This document shows, piece after piece, positions 8,613 through 15,226 of a DNA stretch of 31,119 nt. The position numbers were made by a program, and so were the translations under genes. Position 1 is the first letter of the stretch; every line of letters begins with the position of its first letter. Below the pieces are notes generated by a model. It was not told the origin of the DNA. It saw nothing but the letters and a program-made list of their open reading frames with translations, and made no database searches. Location: NCBI GenBank assembly GCA_046732795.1, contig JBKPNV010000099.1, positions 1 to 31,119 of the forward strand, written 5' to 3'. The stretch comes from Gp6-AA40 sp046732795 (GTDB lineage: Bacteria; Acidobacteriota; Vicinamibacteria; Vicinamibacterales; UBA2999).

Positions 8613-9460
8613 CGAGCGGAGCAGACATGCGGTCCATCCTCGCCATGGCGCATCTCACGCTCTACGAGTCGCGCCGCCGCCGTATCGTTACAGCGGCTGT
8701 CGTCTGCGCCGCCGCGTTCCTCGCCGTGTATGCCGCCGGTCTGTTTTTCGTCCATCGAGAGCAGGTCCGAACCGCGATGCCCTTCGTGCAGCAACAGGCG
8801 ACCATGGCGCTCCTCGCGGTGGCCGGCCTCTACGCCGTCAACTTCCTGTCGATTCTGTTCGCAGTGTTGCTGCCCGTCGATACGCTCTCGGGCGAGATCG
8901 ATTCAGGCGTGTTGCAGACCATCGCTTCAAAACCGATTCGCCGTGCGGACATCGTCGTCGGCAAATGGCTCGGACATGCCGTTATCGTGACGGGTTACGT
9001 GCTTGCACTATTGCTGGGTGTGATGCTGGTCATGCGTGTGGTGGTCGGACCGGTCCCGGTGCGGCCGCTCGAGGCGTTACCACTGCTGATGCTGGAGATG
9101 TTGCTGCTCATGACCGTGTCGATCGCGGGCGGGACCAGACTCAGCACCGTGACCAACGGCGTGACCGCCCTCGGCTTTTATGGAATTGCATTCATCGGCG
9201 GTTGGATTGAGCAAATCGGCGGATTTGTTGGCAGCCACGCCGCGAGAACTGTCGGTATCATCGCCAGCCTGATCAGCCCCGCCGATGCGTTGTGGCGACT
9301 GGGCTCCTATCGTGTCCAGCCAGATAACCTTCGCAGCATCGGCGCCGCCTTGTTCGCGACATCGTCGATCCCGACGACGCTGATGGTGTGGTGGGCGGCG
9401 GGCTTCACACTCGCCGCGCTGATCTTCGCCATTCGCTCGTTTTCAACACGGCAGTTGTGA
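8609..9460 (+). CDS. ABC-2 type transporter permease
   Basis: This 283-residue integral membrane protein has about six hydrophobic helices. They include VTAAVVCAAAFLAVYAAGLF, ALLAVAGLYAVNFLSILFAV, VIVTGYVLALLLGVMLVM, ALPLLMLEMLLLMTVSIAGG and a C-terminal MVWWAAGFTLAALIFAI. Between helices 2 and 3 lies SGEIDSGVLQTIASKPIRRADIVVGKW, the characteristic cytoplasmic segment of ABC-2 permeases of the NosY/bacitracin-export kind. The ATG at 8609 overlaps the ATPase stop (ATGA). An ATG at 8627, with GGAG 5 bases upstream, is an alternative that removes six residues. It is the last gene of the sigma/anti-sigma/ABC operon, and its stop codon overlaps a strong palindromic repeat. Confidence 0.93.
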   Translation: MTSGADMRSILAMAHLTLYESRRRRIVTAAVVCAAAFLAVYAAGLFFVHREQVRTAMPFVQQQATMALLAVAGLYAVNFLSILFAVLLPVDTLSGEIDSGVLQTIASKPIRRADIVVGKWLGHAVIVTGYVLALLLGVMLVMRVVVGPVPVRPLEALPLLMLEMLLLMTVSIAGGTRLSTVTNGVTALGFYGIAFIGGWIEQIGGFVGSHAARTVGIIASLISPADALWRLGSYRVQPDNLRSIGAALFATSSIPTTLMVWWAAGFTLAALIFAIRSFSTRQL

Positions 9461-9524
9461 AGGGGTCTGACCCCTTCTCAGAACTGCACATGTGCGAAAG
9501 TGTGAAGGGGTCTGACCCCGTCAC
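9459..9524. repeat. Two GGGGTCTGACCCC palindromes flanking a GCACATGTGC palindrome
   Basis: GAAGGGGTCTGACCCCTTC at 9459-9477 is a perfect palindrome apart from its central base. A second copy of its core is at 9504-9519, with outer pairing GTGA/TCAC (9502-9505 and 9521-9524). GCACATGTGC at 9486-9495 lies between them. The cluster sits between convergent stop codons and overlaps both, so it may act as a bidirectional terminator. On the minus strand an unused frame would read GSDPF twice. Confidence 0.75.
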
Positions 9525-9883
9525 GGTCTGAAGGCGTCTGGTGCGACACCGGGCCTGACAGCGGGCGGGTCCGACACCGTCCTGATCAGAAGTGGTTCGT
9601 TGCCCGTCTCGACCGGTATCGGCTGGTCCGCTTCGATCTTGATCGGTTGCGACGCCACAACCTCGAGTGGCCGCGCCGACTCGACTCTGAGCACGGTGGA
9701 ACCCACGACGGCCACCGGTATGAATACTTCCTTTCCGGGAGGACCCTCGACTCCACGGATGATGACCGGTGTGGCCTCGTTGCGTTGCGCCGACACCTGA
9801 ACCCCCGCCTGGCTGACGGCAATCCAACCGAGTTCCAGCGCAATGATGGTCAACAAGAGCTTCGTGTATCGGTCGACGGTCAT
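9521..9883 (-). CDS. Small membrane-anchored or secreted protein of unknown function
   Basis: This is a 120-residue protein. MTVDRYTKLLLTIIALELGW followed by IAVSQAGVQVSAQ makes a single N-terminal membrane helix or uncleaved signal. The remainder is rich in Val, Pro and Glu with alternating beta-type segments (VIIRGVEGPPGKEVFIPVAV, PIKIEADQPIPVETG) and no cysteine. I recognise the MDRYTK-type N-terminus as recurrent in Acidobacteria small proteins but know no function. GGAGG five bases before the ATG supports this frame over an overlapping longer frame (9405-9911). It is convergent with the ABC operon and its last codons run into the palindromic repeat cluster. Confidence 0.7.
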   Translation of the reverse strand: MTVDRYTKLLLTIIALELGWIAVSQAGVQVSAQRNEATPVIIRGVEGPPGKEVFIPVAVVGSTVLRVESARPLEVVASQPIKIEADQPIPVETGNEPLLIRTVSDPPAVRPGVAPDAFRP

Positions 9884-9920
9884 GTGGGCCTCCGTGGTTT
9901 CGGGTAAACACTGCGCGACT

Positions 9921-9957
9921 AAAGCCGGACGCTACGTGGCTAAGCCAGACACCTACG
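9921..9957. repeat. Dispersed GTCCGGC/GCCGGAC-type repeat, degenerate copy
   Basis: Two tandem, imperfect units occur here: AAGCCGGACGCTACG and, 18 bases on, AAGCCAGACACCTACG. The reverse complement of the first (CGTAGCGTCCGGCTT) matches the core of the helicase-gene copies (ACGTAGTGTCCGGC). The repeat overlaps the TAG stop of the O-methyltransferase gene. Confidence 0.5.
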
Positions 9958-11023
9958 TAATGCGCGCTTCGACCACGCTCAAGGGCGACTCAGTAGGCAC
10001 GATGCGGGCCAACGAGAAGCCGGCCCGTTCGAAGAGCGAAGCAAACTCGTCCGCTGTGCGTTCGCGCCCTCCGGGCATCAACAGCATCTCGAGGTCGATG
10101 AGTTTGCCAAAGTCTGGTTGATTGCCGGGTGGAATCACCGCCTCGAGCAGGATGACCCGGCCGTCACGCCGGTCTCCAAATGCGGTCCTGATGTTCTTCA
10201 GGATGGCAATGGATCGCTCATCGTCCCAGTCATGAATGATGTTCTTCATGATGTACGCGTCGCCTCCAGCGGGCACGGCCTTGAAGAAATCACCTGATTC
10301 TGTCTGGACACGATCGCCGACTCCGGCTGCCGTGATGAGCGAGGCCGCACCAGCGATCACGTGATCAAGATCGAACAGGATGCCGCGCATCGCCGGGTAC
10401 TGGCGCAGGACGGAGGTCAAGACGTACCCGTGACCGCCCGCGACATCCACGAGCACGCGAATGCCGCTGAAATCGTATGCCTTGAGCGCGGCCGCGACAG
10501 TGGGGCCACTCCATGACGTCATCGCGTTGTTGAAGATGGCGGATAGCTTCGGTTCCCGCGCGAAGTACTCGAACACCGGCATGCCCGTGACTCGCTCGGC
10601 GGCCGGTTGCCCGGTGGTGACCGCGTGAAGCATCTCTGCGTAGACGCGGAAGTGAAAGGGATCCGTCATCCACAACCCCAGGTCGTAGAGCGATGCCGGC
10701 CCTTGCCTCAGCATGCCGGCAGGCAGATTCAGCGCGAATGTGCGCGTCTGCTGCTCCTCGAATATTCCTCCGCTCGCGAGCGCCCTGAGGACACGATACA
10801 GCCCGTCCTCCGTGACACCGGCATCCTTCGCCAGGTCTGCCACCGATCGTGGGCCGTCCGCGAGACGGTCGGCGATTCGGAGCTCCAGTGCCACATTCAG
10901 CGCGGCCGACAGGATGTATCCGAGCGCGATCTGGTTGAGGACTTGTATGGCTGCACCCTGTGCGGCGGCATCGGGGGCCGGCGATTTGGGATCCGGGCTC
11001 AGGGAGTCAAGGGACGAGGCCAT
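9953..11023 (-). CDS. SAM-dependent O-methyltransferase (Methyltransf_2 family)
   Basis: This 356-residue enzyme resembles hydroxyindole/acetylserotonin and polyketide O-methyltransferases. An N-terminal dimerisation winged-helix region (about 25-105, LGYILSAALNVALELRIADR) precedes the Rossmann fold. SAM motif I is DVAGGHG (193-199), the acidic residues binding the ribose follow at FDLDHV, and the catalytic-type histidine is His264 in NIIHDWDD. GGRERT (318-323) is the usual late motif. The ATG at 11023 lies one base after the aldolase stop, with GGAGG 9 bases upstream. A longer frame to 11092 overlaps the aldolase gene and is rejected. Coupling to the aldolase suggests a common small-molecule pathway, but the substrate is unknown. 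Confidence 0.9.
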   Translation of the reverse strand: MASSLDSLSPDPKSPAPDAAAQGAAIQVLNQIALGYILSAALNVALELRIADRLADGPRSVADLAKDAGVTEDGLYRVLRALASGGIFEEQQTRTFALNLPAGMLRQGPASLYDLGLWMTDPFHFRVYAEMLHAVTTGQPAAERVTGMPVFEYFAREPKLSAIFNNAMTSWSGPTVAAALKAYDFSGIRVLVDVAGGHGYVLTSVLRQYPAMRGILFDLDHVIAGAASLITAAGVGDRVQTESGDFFKAVPAGGDAYIMKNIIHDWDDERSIAILKNIRTAFGDRRDGRVILLEAVIPPGNQPDFGKLIDLEMLLMPGGRERTADEFASLFERAGFSLARIVPTESPLSVVEARIT

Positions 11024-11024
11024 G

Positions 11025-11804
11025 TCAGCGTGCCTCCACGGGAGCGCTTCGCTCGATAGCTCGGACCGAGGACAGAAGCGTTGAGGACGCATTGGCCAAC
11101 AGCACGGTATCGACTCCGGCGACGATCATCGTAAAGCCCTGCTCGATGTACGGCGTCACCGCCTCGGCGGTGACGCCAAAAATTCCGATGGGGATGTTCA
11201 CGTCACGGCAGGCGTCGCGGACGCATGCGATAGCGTCGCGCACGTCGGGATGGTCGACCGCGCCGGGACGACCCAGGCTGGCCGACAGATCGTAAGGTCC
11301 GATCAGGACTCCATCGACGCCATCGACGCGGACAATGTCGCGAATGACAGCGATCGCGTCGCGATGCTCCGCCTGGACGATGACGGCGGTGTCGTCGTTC
11401 GCGTTCTGCAGGTATTCACGGACACGCAGGCCATAGCGGTGCGCCCGGGTGATACCGAGTCCGCGGTGACCCATGGGTGCATACTTCGCGGCCTGGACGA
11501 TCCGCTGCGCATGCTCGACGGAGTTGACCTGCGGCGCGATGATGCCCGCCGCGCCGATATCGAGCGCTCGCTTGACGTGCATCTCGTCGCTCGCAGACAA
11601 GCGGACGACACACGGGGTGGCGCCTGCTGCCTGCATGAGCGCCTGCATCTGTGATGTGTCGAGTGGCGAGTGCTCCGCATCGATGAACAACCAATCAAAA
11701 CCGACCTCGGCCAGCAGCTCGACTACAGGTGGAGAATTCAGGGTCAGGAGCGGCGCAATCAACCGTTCGCCCGACCTGAGTCTCGTACGAAAGGATGTGG
11801 GCAT
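11025..11804 (-). CDS. HpcH/HpaI-family class II aldolase
   Basis: This 259-residue, metal-dependent aldolase is of the 4-hydroxy-2-oxoheptanedioate / 2-keto-3-deoxy-L-rhamnonate type, which splits 2-oxo-4-hydroxy acids into pyruvate and an aldehyde. His45 (FIDAEHSP) matches the catalytic base, Arg68 the substrate-binding arginine, and Glu146 and Asp172 (GPYDLS) the metal ligands of the family. MGHRGLG and the GPYDLSASLG loop are also conserved. It is the first gene of a pair with the O-methyltransferase. The divergent gene on its other side is a Ser/Thr kinase, 64 bases away. No clear ribosome binding site precedes the ATG. The exact substrate cannot be told from sequence. Confidence 0.92.
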   Translation of the reverse strand: MPTSFRTRLRSGERLIAPLLTLNSPPVVELLAEVGFDWLFIDAEHSPLDTSQMQALMQAAGATPCVVRLSASDEMHVKRALDIGAAGIIAPQVNSVEHAQRIVQAAKYAPMGHRGLGITRAHRYGLRVREYLQNANDDTAVIVQAEHRDAIAVIRDIVRVDGVDGVLIGPYDLSASLGRPGAVDHPDVRDAIACVRDACRDVNIPIGIFGVTAEAVTPYIEQGFTMIVAGVDTVLLANASSTLLSSVRAIERSAPVEAR

Positions 11805-11868
11805 TCAGTGAACTGTAACACCACTAAAATGGATCTTTCGCGGCAGTCGCCGCGTCTCAAGGGATCAG

Positions 11869-14226
11869 GTGCCAACATCGTCGCTGACCGGGCAGTCCAT
11901 CCTGCACTACAACATTCACGAGCGGCTTGGTGCCGGCGGCAGCGGCGAGGTCTACGTCGCCGATGACACCCGGCTGGGCCGACAGGTGGCCTTGAAGTTC
12001 CTCAGCCCCGATCGTCAGCGCGACTCGGACAGCCGTGCTCGTTTGCTGCGTGAGGCGCGTGCGGCATCACTGTTGCGATCCCCGAACATCGCGGTCACGT
12101 ACGAGTTCGTCGAACATGGCGACCTGCAGTTCATCGCCATGGAGTACGTGGAAGGCGAGCTTCTGTCGGATCGTGTCCTGCGCGGGCCCGTACCGATCGG
12201 CGAAGCGGTCGACATCGCGGCGCAGGTGGCCGATGCGCTCGACGAGGCTCACAGCCGCAACATCGTGCATCGCGACATCAAGAGCGGCAACCTCATTCAA
12301 ACCAGGCGCGGTCTCGTCAAGGTGCTGGATTTCGGTCTCGCCAAGATGACGTCGCCGAAATCGACCGAGAAGGCGTTACGCACGACCTCTGATTTGCTCG
12401 TCACCTCACCAGGCATGGTGCTAGGCACGATCGCCTATATGGCGCCCGAGCAGCTGCGCGCGGACGCCGTCGACCATCGCGTGGACCTGTTCGCCCTGGG
12501 AGTCGTGCTCTACGAGCTGTTGACGGCGCGGCTGCCGTTTCGCGGTCCAACGCTTGCCGATACGTTCGACCGCATCTTTCATGCCGATCCCGAACCGGTG
12601 TCGCGGATCATTTCAGGCGTACTCCCGGAACTCGAGCGGATCTTGCAGAAGGCGCTGCAGAAGGCGGCCGCGGATCGCTACCAGACGGCGCGCGAGTTTC
12701 ACATCGACCTGCGCCACATCGCGCGACGGATCGAGGTCAACGAGTCAACACAAGGGATACGGGCACCGCGGATCGAAACCGGTCAGCGGAGCATCGCCGT
12801 CCTTACATTCACGAATGTGACGCGTGGTGCCGCCGATGACTGGATCGGCACCGGCATCGCGGAAACCGTCACGGCCGACCTCAAGAACCTTCAGAACCTC
12901 ACCGTCATCGGCCGCGGGCAGATCTCCGAGCTGTTGAACGCGATGCGACCGTCCGAGAGAACGAGCGAACATCTGCCGATTGAAATCGGCCGGCGATTGG
13001 GTGCGTGGTGGGTCTTGGCTGGCGCCTATCAGCGTCTTGGTGATCGTATCCGTGTGACTGGACAGCTCGTGGAAGTCCTCAGCGGTAAGCTCATTCGAAC
13101 GGTGAAGCTCGATGGACGCATCGATGAAATCTTCGAGCTCCAGGATCGGATCGTCTTCGACGTGAGCCGTGGCCTCGAGTTGAAACTCGCCAGGGAGGAC
13201 GCCGACGCGATCGAACGTGACGAGACCCATTCCGTCGAGGCATTCGAGGCCTACTCGCGCGGGGTGCTGAACATGCGCTCCGCGGGCCGCGAGGCCATGG
13301 ATCGCGCTATCGCGCTCTTCGAGCGGGCAGTCGAACTCGATCCGAGCTACGCGACGGCGTGGTCCGCGCTGGGCGGCGCGCTCTACTTGAAAGGCTTGTT
13401 CCTGGGCGTTCGCGACCTCCAGCAGAAGGCCCTCCACCACCTGTCTCGTGCGATCGAGCTGAAGCCAGGGCTGGCCAATGCGCATGTCTGGCTCGGAAGC
13501 GTGTATCTGCAGCTGGGCGACATCAATCAGGCGATCACCTCGCTCGAAACCGCACAACGCATCGAGCCCGACAACCACGACGTTCACCAGACGCTTGCGC
13601 GCGCGTTCTGGTTGTTCCGTGGAATGGTGCCCGAAGGCATCGTCGAGCTGCGGCGAGCGATCGCGATCAATCCGGAAGGCGGATATTCGCATCTTCAACT
13701 CTCGATGCTCGAGGCCCTGAGTGGGCATCTGGACGAGGCGGAAATCGCGGCGCGAAACGCGATCGAGCTTCAAGAGCGCGCCATGTCGGGCACCGAGGGG
13801 TTGCTGATCGTGGGGGCACACTCGCGGTTGGGCTACGTGCACTATCTCCGGGGCAACTACGAGGCGGCGTACGTCGAATATCGTCGCGAGCTCGAATTCG
13901 TGACGACGAGCGACCACGCCTTGCGAGAGCGGACCCTTATCGAGCTGCACCAGAAACTCAGCGCGCTGCAGCGGGCTCGCGGCGATGCGGAGGGCGCGAA
14001 GCGCTTCGGCGATATGGCCATCGAGGCGCACACGCGTCGACTGGCCAATGGCGCCGACGATCCCGCAACGCGCTACTACATGGCGGCGCTCTACGCCGGA
14101 CGCGCTGACGTCGAGCAGACCCGCGAGCATCTGGCGTTGCCGCTTGCCCGGCTGCCCGAGTTCACACGGTGGCGCCTCGAACGCGACCGGGATTTCGATC
14201 CGGTCAGATCACGGCTGAACCTCTGA
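11869..14226 (+). CDS. Ser/Thr protein kinase with TolB-like and TPR regions
   Basis: This is a 785-residue fusion. Residues 14-285 form a Hanks-type kinase with an intact active site: glycine loop LGAGGSGEV (20-28), Lys43, Glu62, HRDIKSGN (134-141), DFG (154-156) and APE (192-194). Residues about 307-440 (SIAVLTFTNVTRGAADDWIG, ELLNAMRP, LGAWWVLAGAYQR) are the TolB-like domain often fused to adenylate cyclases and kinases. Roughly 450-780 are TPR repeats (for example AIALFERAVELDPSYATAWS and LEPD-like periodicity). No membrane helix is visible, so it is probably cytoplasmic, unlike PASTA kinases. GTG 11869 follows AAGGGATCAG, and a CGCGGC/GCCGCG hairpin (11839-11854) lies just upstream. Substrates are unknown. 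Such fusions are abundant in Acidobacteria. Confidence 0.92.
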   Translation: MPTSSLTGQSILHYNIHERLGAGGSGEVYVADDTRLGRQVALKFLSPDRQRDSDSRARLLREARAASLLRSPNIAVTYEFVEHGDLQFIAMEYVEGELLSDRVLRGPVPIGEAVDIAAQVADALDEAHSRNIVHRDIKSGNLIQTRRGLVKVLDFGLAKMTSPKSTEKALRTTSDLLVTSPGMVLGTIAYMAPEQLRADAVDHRVDLFALGVVLYELLTARLPFRGPTLADTFDRIFHADPEPVSRIISGVLPELERILQKALQKAAADRYQTAREFHIDLRHIARRIEVNESTQGIRAPRIETGQRSIAVLTFTNVTRGAADDWIGTGIAETVTADLKNLQNLTVIGRGQISELLNAMRPSERTSEHLPIEIGRRLGAWWVLAGAYQRLGDRIRVTGQLVEVLSGKLIRTVKLDGRIDEIFELQDRIVFDVSRGLELKLAREDADAIERDETHSVEAFEAYSRGVLNMRSAGREAMDRAIALFERAVELDPSYATAWSALGGALYLKGLFLGVRDLQQKALHHLSRAIELKPGLANAHVWLGSVYLQLGDINQAITSLETAQRIEPDNHDVHQTLARAFWLFRGMVPEGIVELRRAIAINPEGGYSHLQLSMLEALSGHLDEAEIAARNAIELQERAMSGTEGLLIVGAHSRLGYVHYLRGNYEAAYVEYRRELEFVTTSDHALRERTLIELHQKLSALQRARGDAEGAKRFGDMAIEAHTRRLANGADDPATRYYMAALYAGRADVEQTREHLALPLARLPEFTRWRLERDRDFDPVRSRLNL

Positions 14227-14351
14227 ACCAGCAGGATCATCGTTGATTGTTGATCTGTGATTGAAGATTCGTTCGGCCGCTCCGAAAGCCTGATCTAATC
14301 AGCAATCACGATCCACCAATCAAAAGCGATTCAATAATCGCAGATCCAAGA
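14227..14351. other. Intergenic spacer built of GATT/GATC words
   Basis: This 125-base gap between convergent stop codons is much more AT-rich than its surroundings. Words such as TGATTG, TTGATC and GATTCG recur on the plus strand in the left half, and their reverse complements recur in the right half (AATCACGATCC, CCAATCA, GATTCAATAATCG). The two halves thus form a loose inverted arrangement. No gene, RNA or clear terminator is visible. Confidence 0.6.
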
Positions 14352-15104
14352 TCACTGAATTGCTTTGCGACCGACGGCGATCAGTGACAGGCCGATTGGA
14401 GGCGGCAGAAGCCGTTCGAGCGGCAAGGCCCACGGCGCGACGAGCATCTCGAACAGCTTGACCTGTGTGAGACTGTGCCTGGTGGACTTGCTGACGTGCG
14501 AGTTGTACATCCATCCCGCGAGACCGATTGGGTTGGTGTAGCGGAGACGAATCAGCTCGAGGCCGGCGTGAGCGAATGCAGATCGCAGCGTACGCTTCGA
14601 GTAACGGCGATGGTGCCCGAGCTCCGCATCCAGCGGGCCATACGCCATCTGTAAAGCGGGCACAAAGACGATCACACGCCCCCCGGGTACGACGATCTGA
14701 TCGAACGCCTTCAACGCGCCCACATCGTCGGCGATGTGTTCCAGGACGTTCACCAGCAGGACCGAATCGAATCGGTGCCGCGCCAGCTCCGCGGCATCGC
14801 ATTCCTCGAAGTGGCAGGCCCGCAGTGTGAAGCGTGGATGCGTGCCGACGCCTTCCTGCAGGCGCGCGGCGCAATTCCGGTTCGGTTCGATCCCCACGAC
14901 GACGTCGGCGACCTCGAGCAGCCGGCTGGTCATCGTCCCGATGCCCGAACCCACCTCCAACACCCGCGAGCCGAGAAAGCCTCGAACCATGTCGAAGACG
15001 TGTCCGCTGTATCGCCGCGCCTCCTGCATCGTCTCCAGATCATCGGCCGCGTACCGGTCCTGGGTCTGGTTGAAACGGCGGTCGGTAGGAGAGGCGTCCT
15101 GCAT
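14352..15104 (-). CDS. Class I SAM-dependent methyltransferase
   Basis: This 250-residue Rossmann-fold methyltransferase is of the Methyltransf_11/UbiE-like kind. Motif I is VLEVGSGIG (48-56), the acidic residue after strand 2 is in GIEPNR (71-76), and NVLEHI (119-124) with PGGRVIVFVPAL follows. The C-terminal half (GPLDAELGHHRRYSKRTLRS, GLELIRLRYTNPIGLAGW) is typical of methyltransferases that sit with glycan or lipid-modifying genes. The ATG at 15104 has GAGG five bases upstream. A GTG at 15143 would add 13 residues and is less likely. Its neighbours (kinase and DNA-repair pair) give no pathway hint. The acceptor substrate is unknown. Confidence 0.88.
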   Translation of the reverse strand: MQDASPTDRRFNQTQDRYAADDLETMQEARRYSGHVFDMVRGFLGSRVLEVGSGIGTMTSRLLEVADVVVGIEPNRNCAARLQEGVGTHPRFTLRACHFEECDAAELARHRFDSVLLVNVLEHIADDVGALKAFDQIVVPGGRVIVFVPALQMAYGPLDAELGHHRRYSKRTLRSAFAHAGLELIRLRYTNPIGLAGWMYNSHVSKSTRHSLTQVKLFEMLVAPWALPLERLLPPPIGLSLIAVGRKAIQ

Positions 15105-15169
15105 CGGATCCTCAACACGGTACCACGACGGAACCGGGAACACCGAACGTCGCGCCTGAATGCGAACCC

Positions 15170-15197
15170 GGAACCTGGAACGAGGAACTTGGAACTG
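15170..15197. repeat. Four tandem 7-base GGAACNN units
   Basis: GGAAC occurs at 15170, 15177, 15184 and 15191, an exact 7-base period. An earlier pair at 15130 and 15137 has the same spacing. The array lies between the divergent methyltransferase and helicase genes. It may be a low-complexity spacer or a phased binding array; nothing in the sequence decides. Confidence 0.6.
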
Positions 15198-15218
15198 GTG
15201 CTGCTTTCGCCTTATGAT
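15189..15218 (+). promoter_or_regulatory. Possible promoter for the helicase/exonuclease operon
   Basis: TTGGAA (15189-15194) and TATGAT (15213-15218) are separated by 18 bases and resemble -35 and -10 boxes. The expected start of transcription falls at about 15225-15227, right at the ATG of the helicase gene, which lacks a Shine-Dalgarno sequence. This suggests a leaderless mRNA. The match is to a general consensus only. Confidence 0.35.
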
Positions 15219-15226
15219 CGTCCGTC

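Noticed and set aside
9405..9911. Minus-strand frame of 168 codons overlapping the small protein gene
   Set aside because: The overlapping frame at 9521-9883 has GGAGG at the right distance and a membrane helix. The longer one reads GSDPF from the palindromic repeats and runs into the permease gene.
12745..14130. Minus-strand open frame of 461 codons
   Set aside because: It is fully antisense to the kinase/TPR gene. Long antisense frames are expected at this GC content, and the translation has no recognisable domain.
15130..15197. GGAAC array considered as a CRISPR-like repeat
   Set aside because: The period is 7 bases with no spacers and no cas gene nearby; it is a simple tandem repeat.
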